A stretch of 14,190 nucleotides of DNA. Origin: Candidatus Susulua stagnicola (GTDB taxonomy: Bacteria; Omnitrophota; Gorgyraeia; Duberdicusellales; 4484-171). This document shows, piece after piece, positions 6,820 through 13,309 of this stretch. Made by a program: the position numbers and the translations under genes. Below the pieces are notes generated by a model. It had not been told where the DNA came from. It ran no database searches and saw only the letters and a program-made list of their open reading frames with translations. The stretch spans positions 1 through 14,190 of the forward strand of contig JAVCBZ010000013.1 of the NCBI GenBank assembly GCA_030765735.1, given 5' to 3'. Position 1 is the stretch's first letter; the number at the start of each line of letters is the position of its first letter.

Positions 6820-6866
6820 AGTTCATAGTTCATAGCTCATAGAATTTAGGCTAAGAACTAAGAACT
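6820..6866 (+). repeat. Heptamer repeats forming an inverted repeat upstream of ilvC
   Basis: AGTTCAT occurs twice (6820-6833), with a variant AGCTCAT (6834-6840). AAGAACT then occurs twice (6853-6866). The two heptamer families are complementary: positions 6820-6831 pair with 6855-6866 at 11 of 12 bases, with a 23-nt loop. The result is a hairpin made of repeats, ending 4 nt before the strong ilvC Shine-Dalgarno. No T-run follows, so this is not a classical terminator. Confidence 0.8.
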
Positions 6867-6870
6867 AAAC

Positions 6871-6876
6871 AGGAGG
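6871..6876 (+). promoter_or_regulatory. Strong ribosome binding site of ilvC
   Basis: A perfect AGGAGG lies 7 nt before the ilvC ATG at 6884. It is much stronger than the sites of ilvB and ilvN in the same run, which may raise IlvC output relative to the synthase subunits. Confidence 0.85.
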
Positions 6877-6883
6877 TATCGGA

Positions 6884-7873
6884 ATGGCTAAGATGTATTA
6901 CGACAAAGATGCTGATTTAGAGATAATTAAAAATCTTAAAGTAGCTATTATTGGTTATGGAATTCAAGGAAGAGGACAAGGCTTAAATTTAAGAGATAGC
7001 GGGGTAAAAGTTTTAGTTAGTGAATTAGAAGGCACACCAAATTATGAACAAGCCAAGAAAGATGGCTTTGATGTTCTTTCTGCAGAAGATGCTGCTAACC
7101 AAGCGGACATTATACAGATATTAACTCAGGATCATGTTCAGGGCATGGTTTATAAAAAAGCAATAGAAGCTAATCTTAAAGAAGGTAATGCTCTTGTGTT
7201 TTCTCATGGATTTAATATACATTTTAAACAAATAGTGCCACCAGCCAATGTTGATGTTTTTATGGTTGCACCTAAAGGTCCTGGGGCTTTAGTTAGAGAA
7301 CAGTATGAGTTAGGTAGAGGTGTTCCTTGCCTTATAGCAGTGTTTCAGGATTATAGTGGTAAGTCTAAGGATAAAGCTTTGGCTTACGCTAAAGCAATAG
7401 GTGGAACAAGGGCTGGTGTTATTGAAACTACTTTTAAAGAAGAAACTGAAACAGATCTTTTTGGCGAGCAAGCAGTACTTTGCGGTGGTACTTCAGAGTT
7501 GGTAAAAGCTGGCTTTGATACTTTAGTTGAAGCTGGATATCAGCCGGAAATTGCTTATTTTGAATGTTTGCATGAACTTAAACTGATTACTGATCTTATT
7601 TATAAAAACGGTATTTCTGGTATGAGAAAGAGAGTATCTGATACTGCTGAGTATGGAGACATAACTAGAGGTAAAAGAATTGTTAATAAACAGACTAGAG
7701 AAGAAATGAAAAAAATTCTTGGTGAAATTCAGTCAGGTTCGTTTTCTGATGAATGGATAAAAGAAAACCAAGATGGTAGACCAAATTATAATAGGATAAC
7801 TGAAGAAGAGAAAGGCCATTTGATTGAGAAAGTAGGTAAAGAGCTTCGAGGCATGATGCCTTGGATGGAATAG
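6884..7873 (+). CDS. ilvC: Ketol-acid reductoisomerase, class I, with atypical cofactor loop
   Basis: A 329-residue class I (short) KARI that converts acetolactate and acetohydroxybutyrate to dihydroxy acids by Mg-dependent alkyl migration and reduction. The Rossmann fold has GYGIQGRGQGLNLRDSG (24-40). Catalytic and metal residues are all present: His108 in HGFNIHF, Asp191 and Glu195 in DLFGEQ, and Glu227 and Glu231 in ECLHE. The knotted C-terminal domain carries GISGMRKRVSDTAEYGD. The beta2-alphaB cofactor loop reads VSELEGTPNY (45-54). Common short-loop enzymes have a GLREGSKSW-type sequence, so the phosphate-binding Arg and Ser are replaced and Glu47 is introduced, which suggests NADH rather than NADPH use. 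The usual GPGH before the VR of the APKGPG segment is GPGA here. The start is fixed by AGGAGG 7 nt upstream. Confidence 0.95.
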   Translation: MAKMYYDKDADLEIIKNLKVAIIGYGIQGRGQGLNLRDSGVKVLVSELEGTPNYEQAKKDGFDVLSAEDAANQADIIQILTQDHVQGMVYKKAIEANLKEGNALVFSHGFNIHFKQIVPPANVDVFMVAPKGPGALVREQYELGRGVPCLIAVFQDYSGKSKDKALAYAKAIGGTRAGVIETTFKEETETDLFGEQAVLCGGTSELVKAGFDTLVEAGYQPEIAYFECLHELKLITDLIYKNGISGMRKRVSDTAEYGDITRGKRIVNKQTREEMKKILGEIQSGSFSDEWIKENQDGRPNYNRITEEEKGHLIEKVGKELRGMMPWME

Positions 7874-7881
7874 ATTAGGGT

Positions 7882-7951
7882 TGAAGGATGAAGGAAGAAG
7901 GCTGAAGGATGAAGGAAGAAGGAAGAAGGATGAAGGATGAAGGAAGAAGGC
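7882..7951 (+). repeat. WGAAGGM heptamer array running into the leuA coding sequence
   Basis: Ten contiguous 7-bp units run from 7882 to 7951. The order is TGAAGGA, TGAAGGA, AGAAGGC, TGAAGGA, TGAAGGA, AGAAGGA, AGAAGGA, TGAAGGA, TGAAGGA, AGAAGGC. The higher-order unit T-T-A is 21 bp, hence in frame. Every TGAAGGA-TGAAGGA junction creates an ATG preceded by AAGG, so the array supplies both start codons and Shine-Dalgarno-like sequence. It encodes the first 14-15 residues of the longest leuA reading frame. Confidence 0.9.
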
Positions 7952-9453
7952 GAAAAGAGAAAGTCATTGTTTTTGACACTACCTTAAGAGATGGAGAGCA
8001 GGCTCCAGGAGCATCTTTAACTTCTGAACAAAAGTTAGAAATAGCCTATCAATTAGAAAAATTAGGAGTAGATGTAATTGAAGCCGGTTTTCCTATTGCT
8101 AGTCCTGATGATTTTAAAGCTGTAGATCTTATTTCTCGGAGTATAAAAAAAAGCTCTATTTGTGGTTTGGCAAGATGCTTAACTAAAGATATAGAAGCTG
8201 CTAGTAAATCGTTGGCAAGAGCTAAGCATCCTCGTATCCATATCTTTTTAGCTACTTCAAAAATTCACCTTAAATATAAATTCAAAAAAGCTGAAGATGA
8301 AATACTGACTTTGGCTAAAAAAGCTACTAAGTTTGCTCGTAACTTATGTTCTGATATTGAATTCTCACCGGAAGATGCTACTCGTTCTGATAAAGACTTT
8401 TTGTATCGAGTGATTGAGGCAGCTATAAAAGAAGGGGCAAGAACAATAAACATTCCTGACACAGTAGGATATTCTTATCCCCAAGAGGTTTATTCTTTAA
8501 TTACTGATATTCGTAATAATGTTCCTAATATTAATAAAGCAATTATAGCTATACATTGTCATGATGATTTAGGAATGGCAGTAGCAAATTCTTTATCAGC
8601 CGTTTTAGCTGGAGCTCGTCAAGTGCATTGCACAATAAACGGTATTGGTGAGCGAGCAGGTAATGCTTCGCTGGAAGAGGTTGTAATGGCTTTAAATACG
8701 CGTAAGGATGCTTTTAATAACCTTAGGGTAGAAGTAAATACAAAAGAAATTGCTCGTACTTCTCGTTTAGTTAGTAATCTTACTGGGTTTATTATTCCTC
8801 CTAATAAAGCTATTGTTGGCAAGAATGCTTTTGCTCATGAGTCGGGGATTCACCAAGATGCTATTTTAAAAAAACGTAGTACTTATGAGATAATGAATCC
8901 TAAGGATGTAGGGATAGATAAGAGTCAAATAGTTCTAGGTAAGCATTCTGGACGGCATGCTTTAGCTAAGAGATTAGAAAGAGTAGGCTTTAAATTTTCA
9001 AAACAAAGAATAGATATAATTTTTAAGCAGTTTAAAGAATTAGCTGATAAGAAAAAAGAAATTTTTGATGATGATTTGGTTGCTTTAGCTGAAGAGCAAA
9101 CAAAACCAAAGGTTAAAATTTATGATTTAATTTCAGCTAAAGTAATTACCGAGACTAATGTCTTGCCTCATGCGGAGATTAAGATTAAATATAAAGGTAA
9201 AGTTTGTGAAGCTAAATCTACTGGAGATGGACCAGTAGATGCTTGTTATAAAGCTATTGATAAAATTACCGGAGTAAAAACAAAACTTCTTAACTATAAG
9301 CTTGATGCAATTACTATAGGGAAAGATGCACAAGGCCGAGTAAAAGTAGAGATTATTGTTAAAGGTAAAACTATTAGCGGTCACGGGGCAAGCACAGATA
9401 TTTTAGAATCTTCAGTAAAAGCTTATCTTGATGCTCTAAATAGAGTTGGATGA
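7909..9453 (+). CDS. leuA: 2-isopropylmalate synthase
   Basis: A 514-residue enzyme that condenses acetyl-CoA with 2-oxoisovalerate, the committed step to leucine. The catalytic TIM barrel has VIVFDTTLRDGEQAPGASL (Asp28 metal site), DVIEAGFPIASPDDF, NIPDTVGYSYP, HCHDDLGMAVANS (His216/His218) and NGIGERAGNASLEE; then ESGIHQDAILK and LGKHSGRHAL precede the C-terminal leucine-binding LeuA dimer domain, with STGDGPVDACYKAI. Numbering is from the ATG at 7909; an in-frame ATG at 7930 is equally plausible. The first 14 residues, MKEEGRR-MKDEGRR, are encoded by the heptamer array and are absent from typical LeuA, which begins near the VIVFDTTLRDG strand. The DGEQAPG form and length agree with the bacterial LeuA group rather than CimA. 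Confidence 0.95.
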   Translation: MKEEGRRMKDEGRRRKEKVIVFDTTLRDGEQAPGASLTSEQKLEIAYQLEKLGVDVIEAGFPIASPDDFKAVDLISRSIKKSSICGLARCLTKDIEAASKSLARAKHPRIHIFLATSKIHLKYKFKKAEDEILTLAKKATKFARNLCSDIEFSPEDATRSDKDFLYRVIEAAIKEGARTINIPDTVGYSYPQEVYSLITDIRNNVPNINKAIIAIHCHDDLGMAVANSLSAVLAGARQVHCTINGIGERAGNASLEEVVMALNTRKDAFNNLRVEVNTKEIARTSRLVSNLTGFIIPPNKAIVGKNAFAHESGIHQDAILKKRSTYEIMNPKDVGIDKSQIVLGKHSGRHALAKRLERVGFKFSKQRIDIIFKQFKELADKKKEIFDDDLVALAEEQTKPKVKIYDLISAKVITETNVLPHAEIKIKYKGKVCEAKSTGDGPVDACYKAIDKITGVKTKLLNYKLDAITIGKDAQGRVKVEIIVKGKTISGHGASTDILESSVKAYLDALNRVG

Positions 9454-9908
9454 AATATTTAAAGAATATTATTGGAATTGCTGTAGTCATTGTATTAGCT
9501 TTAGGAATAATTAATTTCCATAAAATAAAGGAATTAAGTTTTCTAAAGAATAAAGCTAATATTTGGCAAGAGTCAGCAAAACAAAAATTAGGGATTTATA
9601 AACATAATCTTTCTTTTACTTTTGCTCCTGAGCGAAAACGCCCTCTAAGTTTTCTTAGTAGAGAAGCCAAGCTTGTCCACTTAGCTAAGAATGTATTTGG
9701 TCAATTTGATCCGTCAGAATGGGATAATTTTTGGAATTTAATTTATGACCCTATTGAAGAAGAGCAAGGTCAGGAAATGGTAAAGAGATATCGAACGCAG
9801 GGAGAAATAGAGCATTATCTTAGATATAACAATGCTAATCCTTTTTCTTACTTTAAGAAGGAGCATTGGAGTTATTTTTGGAATATTGTTTTTGGAGCAG
9901 AAGAATGA
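9450..9908 (+). CDS. Unknown membrane-anchored protein with duplicated WxxFWN motif
   Basis: A 152-residue protein of no family I recognise. It starts at an ATGA overlap with the leuA stop and ends in an ATGA overlap with aroE, so it is embedded in the operon. Residues 7-22 (IIGIAVVIVLALGIIN) form one membrane helix after a short basic start; the rest should be outside the cytoplasm or membrane-associated. The C-terminal half has two copies of an aromatic motif 49 residues apart: W91-DNFWNLIY and W140-SYFWNIVF. Between them is a charged stretch, EEEQGQEMVKRYR. Codon use resembles its neighbours. There is no evidence that it belongs to leucine or aromatic synthesis beyond position. Confidence 0.75.
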   Translation: MKYLKNIIGIAVVIVLALGIINFHKIKELSFLKNKANIWQESAKQKLGIYKHNLSFTFAPERKRPLSFLSREAKLVHLAKNVFGQFDPSEWDNFWNLIYDPIEEEQGQEMVKRYRTQGEIEHYLRYNNANPFSYFKKEHWSYFWNIVFGAEE

Positions 9909-10771
9909 ATTTTGTAAAAATATATGGTTTAGTAGGTAATCCAATAGAGCATTCTTTCTCTCCAATAATGCATAATGCTGTTTTTAAGGAATTTAATATT
10001 CCTGGTGAATATCGTTTGTTTTCAAAACAGCCAGAAGAGTTACAACCGTTCTTAAGTAATTTAGAAAGTGAGAATATTTATGGGCTTAATGTTACGGTTC
10101 CTTATAAAGAAAAAGTGTTAGATTTTGGTTTGATAGGATTAGACAATTCATCTCCTTATGCAAAAGATATAAAAGCTGTAAATACAATAGTCAGAAAAGA
10201 AAAAGTTTTAAAAGGATTTAATACTGATGTGGCAGGATTCTTAAGACATTTAAATAAAGTAAATTTTAATCCTCTAGCCAAAAAAGTAGCAATATTAGGC
10301 GCTGGTGGGGCTGGAAAAGCTGTAGCTTATGCTGTAGCAAAAAAAGGAGCAAGCCAGGTAGATATTTTTGATATTGATAAAAATAAAGCTCAAGCTGTTT
10401 CTGTTATGCTGAGAGAGTTGTTTCCTAAGCTTGGTGTGTCAACAGTAGAGCAAATTCAAGAGCTGGATATGAAGAATAAAGATTTACTAGTAAATGCAAC
10501 TCCTATAGGGCTAAAAGAAGATGACCCTTGTTTGGTAGAAGCGGATATGTTACATGAAGATTTATTTGTTTATGACCTTATTTATAATCCTTCCCCAACA
10601 AAATTATTGTCTCTTGCCAAAGAGAAGGGTTTGGAATGTTCTAACGGTTTAGGCATGCTTGTTTATCAAGGAGCCTTTTCTTTTTTTTATTTTACTCAAA
10701 CTTCTATTCCTTATGTTAAAATAGTAGGAATAATGTGGAAAGCAATAGATAAGGAGTTAAAAAAAAGATGA
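9905..10771 (+). CDS. aroE: Shikimate dehydrogenase
   Basis: A 288-residue NADP-dependent enzyme reducing 3-dehydroshikimate to shikimate. The frame is open further upstream, but family N-termini start at MNFVKIYGLVGNPIEHSFSP, so the ATG at 9905 is chosen; it forms an ATGA overlap with the upstream stop. The shikimate-binding pair is HSFSP (Ser17, Ser19). The catalytic Lys is Lys68 in NVTVPYKEKV, with the partner Asp in FNTDVAGF. The nucleotide-binding loop is AILGAGGAGKAVAYAV, and NATPIGL and the C-terminal GLGMLVYQGAFSF are typical. The dinucleotide loop lacks the common NRT motif; it reads VDIFDIDKNKAQ with acidic residues after the second strand, which may favour NAD. Function is confident; cofactor is not. 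Confidence 0.93.
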   Translation: MNFVKIYGLVGNPIEHSFSPIMHNAVFKEFNIPGEYRLFSKQPEELQPFLSNLESENIYGLNVTVPYKEKVLDFGLIGLDNSSPYAKDIKAVNTIVRKEKVLKGFNTDVAGFLRHLNKVNFNPLAKKVAILGAGGAGKAVAYAVAKKGASQVDIFDIDKNKAQAVSVMLRELFPKLGVSTVEQIQELDMKNKDLLVNATPIGLKEDDPCLVEADMLHEDLFVYDLIYNPSPTKLLSLAKEKGLECSNGLGMLVYQGAFSFFYFTQTSIPYVKIVGIMWKAIDKELKKR

Positions 10772-11601
10772 TTATAAAAATATTTGCATTTATTTTTGGT
10801 AGTTGTGTTGGTAGCTTTTTGAATGTATGTATTTACCGCCTACCTAAAGAAAAATCTTTAGCTTTTCCCGGTTCTTCTTGTACAAAGTGTAAAACTCTTA
10901 TTAAGTGGTATGACAATGTACCTATTTTAAGTTATTTTTTTCTAAAAGGTCGTTGCAGGAAATGTGGTGAGAAAATATCCCTAAGGTATCCTTTAGTAGA
11001 GCTTATTACTGCTATATTTTTTCTAGTTTTGTATTTAAAGTTAGGGCTTACTATAGAGTTAGCAAAGTATGTATTTCTTTTTTCATTATTAGTAGTGGTT
11101 TCATTTATTGATATTGATTATCATGCGATTCCAATATATTTGTGTTTTATAGGAATTGTTGTAGGGCTAGGTTTTGCTTTATGGTCAACCTTAGAACTTT
11201 TAAAATCTGGAGTTTTTGATTTAAAAGTCTTACCTTTTTATAAGTCTTTTATAGGATTACTCTTTGGGTTTGGCTTTACTTATGGTTTTAAGTTTTTTGG
11301 CGATATTGGTCTTGATTTTTATCTTAAATGTCGCAAGCAAGAGTCAATTGAAGGAGAAAAAGAATCTTTAGGCTTAGGTGATGTTGATTTTATGGGAATG
11401 GTTGGTGTGTTTTTAGGAATAAAAGCAGTAGTCCTTGTATTTTTCATTGCACCTTTTATAGCTTTATTATATTCTATTTTTGCTGTTATTTTTAAAAAAA
11501 CACATTTGATACCTTATTTGCCGTATTTATCTTTAGCAACATTAATTACATTTTTTTGGGGAAATAAAATACTTAGTTTTATTTTAGGGATAGGAGGATG
11601 A
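10768..11601 (+). CDS. pilD: Type IV prepilin peptidase / N-methyltransferase
   Basis: A 277-residue polytopic membrane aspartic protease (A24 family) that cleaves type IV prepilin and pseudopilin leaders and methylates the new N-terminus. The N-terminal DiS_P_DiS domain has GSCVGSFLNVCIYRLP and the zinc-binding cysteines Cys38, Cys41, Cys63 and Cys66 (two CxxC pairs). Catalytic aspartates are in FIDIDYHAIP (Asp115/Asp117) and GLGDVDF (Asp205, GxGD motif). About seven to eight hydrophobic segments are visible. It overlaps aroE by ATGA and is followed one base later by aroC. The substrates (pilins or type II secretion pseudopilins) are not in the window, so its place between two aro genes looks like operon packing rather than shared function. 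Confidence 0.94.
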   Translation: MIIKIFAFIFGSCVGSFLNVCIYRLPKEKSLAFPGSSCTKCKTLIKWYDNVPILSYFFLKGRCRKCGEKISLRYPLVELITAIFFLVLYLKLGLTIELAKYVFLFSLLVVVSFIDIDYHAIPIYLCFIGIVVGLGFALWSTLELLKSGVFDLKVLPFYKSFIGLLFGFGFTYGFKFFGDIGLDFYLKCRKQESIEGEKESLGLGDVDFMGMVGVFLGIKAVVLVFFIAPFIALLYSIFAVIFKKTHLIPYLPYLSLATLITFFWGNKILSFILGIGG

Positions 11602-11602
11602 A

Positions 11603-12751
11603 ATGCGAATTTTAACTGCTGGTGAATCCCATGGGGAATATATTACTACTGTTTTAGAAGGATTTCCTAAAGGGGTTGAAATTGATCAGAAATTCATTAA
11701 TCAAGAATTAAAAAAGAGGATGTCTGGTTTTGGTCGAGGGAAACGGATGTCTATAGAAAGCGATAAGGTTAATATTATCTCTGGGTTACGCAATAAAATA
11801 ACCTTAGGTAGTCCGATAGCAATGTTAGTTAAGAATAAAGACAATAAGATATTTACTCAAAAGAAAGATATTTTGCCTGTTCTTTCTGTTCCGCGACCTT
11901 CACATGCTGATTTAGCTGGAGCAATGAAGTATCAGGAAACAGATATAAGAAATATACTTGAGCGATCATCAGCAAGAGAAACAGTAGCTAGAGTTTGTGC
12001 TGGAGCTGTATGCAAACAATTTCTTCTAAATTTTGGAATAAAAATTGCTAGTTTTACTTTAAGTGTTGGAGGCGTTTCTTCTGATAAGGTTCCAAAGAGT
12101 GTAGATGATATTATTAGTAAAGCTAAGGGGTCAAAGTTGAATTGCATAGATAAGAGTAAAGAAAAATTAATGGTTAAGGAAATTGAAGTTGCTGCTGTTA
12201 TCGGAGATAGTTTAGGAGGGATAATTGAACTTTGGATAGATAAGGCTCCACCGGGGTTAGGTAGTTGTATGCAGTTTGATAAACGCTTAGACGCTAGGCT
12301 TGCTTCTTATTTAATGAGTGTTCCAGCAGTTAAAGGGGTTGAAGTAGGTTTAGGTTTTGATTATGCAAGAGCCAAAGGTTCTGCTGCACATGATCCAATA
12401 TATTACAAGGAAGGTGAAGGGTTTATTAGGAAGACTAATAATTCTGGTGGAATCGAGGGCGGGGTATCTACAGGGCTACCAATTGTGCTAAGGTTAGCGA
12501 TGAAGCCAATCGCTACATTAGGTAAGCCTCTTGATTCAGTAAATATAATTAATAAAAAAGCTACAAAGGCACCGATTGTACGATCTGACGTTTGTGCTGT
12601 AGCTGCTTGTGGTTTTATTGCTGAGAATATGTCAGCAATTGCAATAACAGAGAGTTTTTTAGAAAAGTTTGGATCTGATACTTTATCAGAAATAAGTTCT
12701 AATTATAGTAGTTATCTAAAGGCTCTTAAATCATTTTCTAAAAAATCTTAA
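11603..12751 (+). CDS. aroC: Chorismate synthase
   Basis: A 382-residue FMN-dependent enzyme that converts 5-enolpyruvylshikimate-3-phosphate to chorismate, the branch point to aromatic amino acids and folate. Motifs in order are TAGESHGEY (5-13, His10), MSGFGRGKRM, PRPSHADLAGAMKY (His101), ILERSSARETVARVCAGA, HDPIYY, NNSGGIEGGVSTG and RLAMKPIATL, closing with RSDVCAVAACGFIAENM. These cover the FMN and substrate sites. AGGAGG at 11592-11597 is 5 nt before the ATG, within the end of the prepilin peptidase gene; an overlapping out-of-frame ATG at 11598 is not used. No terminator is visible after the stop. Confidence 0.97.
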   Translation: MRILTAGESHGEYITTVLEGFPKGVEIDQKFINQELKKRMSGFGRGKRMSIESDKVNIISGLRNKITLGSPIAMLVKNKDNKIFTQKKDILPVLSVPRPSHADLAGAMKYQETDIRNILERSSARETVARVCAGAVCKQFLLNFGIKIASFTLSVGGVSSDKVPKSVDDIISKAKGSKLNCIDKSKEKLMVKEIEVAAVIGDSLGGIIELWIDKAPPGLGSCMQFDKRLDARLASYLMSVPAVKGVEVGLGFDYARAKGSAAHDPIYYKEGEGFIRKTNNSGGIEGGVSTGLPIVLRLAMKPIATLGKPLDSVNIINKKATKAPIVRSDVCAVAACGFIAENMSAIAITESFLEKFGSDTLSEISSNYSSYLKALKSFSKKS

Positions 12752-12757
12752 ATTAAT

Positions 12758-12786
12758 TTGAGAACTGTAGAAAGTATTTCTATTTT
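12758..12786 (+). promoter_or_regulatory. Putative promoter after aroC
   Basis: TTGAGA (12758-12763, 5/6 match) is spaced 17 nt from TATTTT (12781-12786, 4/6 match). The start of transcription would be about 12793, giving a leader of roughly 20 nt with the Shine-Dalgarno of the next small gene in it. This would start a new transcription unit for the 12812-14190 genes. Confidence 0.45.
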
Positions 12787-12811
12787 AAAAATTACAATAT
12801 AAGGAGGATTA

Positions 12812-12973
12812 ATGTTTGATTTAGGTAAATTAGGTGATTTATCAAAGATGGCATCTCAGGCAAAAAATATTCAAGAAAAGCAAGATCGTTCCCAGCGTGA
12901 GCAGATGGATATTTTGAAGAAAATATCAGCTCAACTTGAGGAAGTTATATCCTTGATTAAGAAAAAAAGTTAA
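12812..12973 (+). CDS. 53-aa small helical protein with strong ribosome site
   Basis: A 53-codon frame (ATG at 12812, TAA at 12971-12973) with a perfect AAGGAGG seven nt-class Shine-Dalgarno at 12801-12807 and a candidate promoter ahead of it. The peptide begins MFDLGKLGDLSKMASQAKNI and is then rich in Gln, Glu, Lys and Arg with heptad-spaced hydrophobics (ILKKISAQLEEVISLI), predicting one amphipathic helix or coiled coil. The start loosely resembles YbaB/EbfC nucleoid-associated proteins (a GKLGDLSKMASQAK-like helix). It is about half their length and has no beta core, so it is not assigned to that family. It is soluble, with no signal peptide. The translation signals make it a real gene; function unknown. 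Confidence 0.75.
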   Translation: MFDLGKLGDLSKMASQAKNIQEKQDRSQREQMDILKKISAQLEEVISLIKKKS

Positions 12974-12985
12974 TAAAAATAAATT

Positions 12986-13274
12986 ATGAAGAAATTCTTT
13001 TTAGCTTTTTTATTAGTTTCTTTTTTCGCATTAACTGCAATTGCTGATACTGTTTGTCTAAAGAATAGTAAAAGTGTTAGTGGTGATATTATAGAAAGGA
13101 CTGATGGAATAGAAACCATTCAGCAAGATCTATTGTTGCTTTCTACCTTAGATAGAAAGTTATTTGGATGCTAATGATATTCATTTTGTTGTTGTTGGAG
13201 CAGGGCATTTAGTTGGAGAGGAAGGAATTATTTCATTGTTAAGTAAGAGGGGATATTTTCTTGAGCAATTGTAA
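12986..13274 (+). pseudogene. Decayed secreted protein with TraB/GumN-like C-terminal remnant
   Basis: The first frame (12986-13174, 62 codons) starts with a clear signal peptide, MKKFFLAFLLVSFFALTAIA, then DTVCLKNSKSVSGDIIERTD, and stops. In another frame, 13167-13274 reads DANDIHFVVVGAGHLVGEEG followed by IISLLSKRGYFLEQL and a stop. That is the conserved C-terminus of the TraB/GumN (PF01963) family, with the GAGHLVG motif. Intact family members are roughly 280-300 residues, so most of the middle is missing and the frames no longer join: an internal deletion plus frameshift. The N-terminal 'D-x-V-x-LKN-x-x-x-x-x-G-x-I' piece is of a kind found at the start of many short exported proteins and may come from a different gene than the TraB-like tail. 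An assembly error is the main alternative. Confidence 0.65.
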
Positions 13275-13309
13275 TTGAGGAAGTAGAGACACCAAAATAA
13301 ATTAATTAA

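Noticed and set aside
6820..6866. Rho-independent terminator between ilvN and ilvC.
   Set aside because: The stem is AT-rich with a 23-nt loop and no following T-run; it is followed at once by a strong ribosome site for ilvC.
6269..7951. CRISPR array as an explanation for the short repeats.
   Set aside because: Repeats are 7 bp, contiguous and without spacers, and lie within an operon; no cas genes are present.
8265..8822. Two minus-strand ORFs (65 and 67 codons) inside leuA.
   Set aside because: Antisense shadows of conserved LeuA coding sequence with no recognisable product.
9133..9384. Minus-strand ORF of 83 codons inside the leuA C-terminal domain.
   Set aside because: Antisense to the LeuA regulatory domain; low-complexity Phe/Asn/Ser composition as expected from the reverse of Lys/Ile-rich codons.
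9866..9904. Upstream start adding 13 residues to AroE.
   Set aside because: The family N-terminus begins at the ATG at 9905, which also gives the ATGA overlap seen at neighbouring junctions.
9738..9965. Minus-strand ORF of 75 codons across the end of the 152-aa gene and the start of aroE.
   Set aside because: It opposes two packed + strand frames, one of them certain (aroE), and has no translation signals or family match.
11932..12147. Minus-strand ORF of 71 codons inside aroC.
   Set aside because: Antisense to the conserved ERSSARETVARV region of chorismate synthase; a shadow frame.
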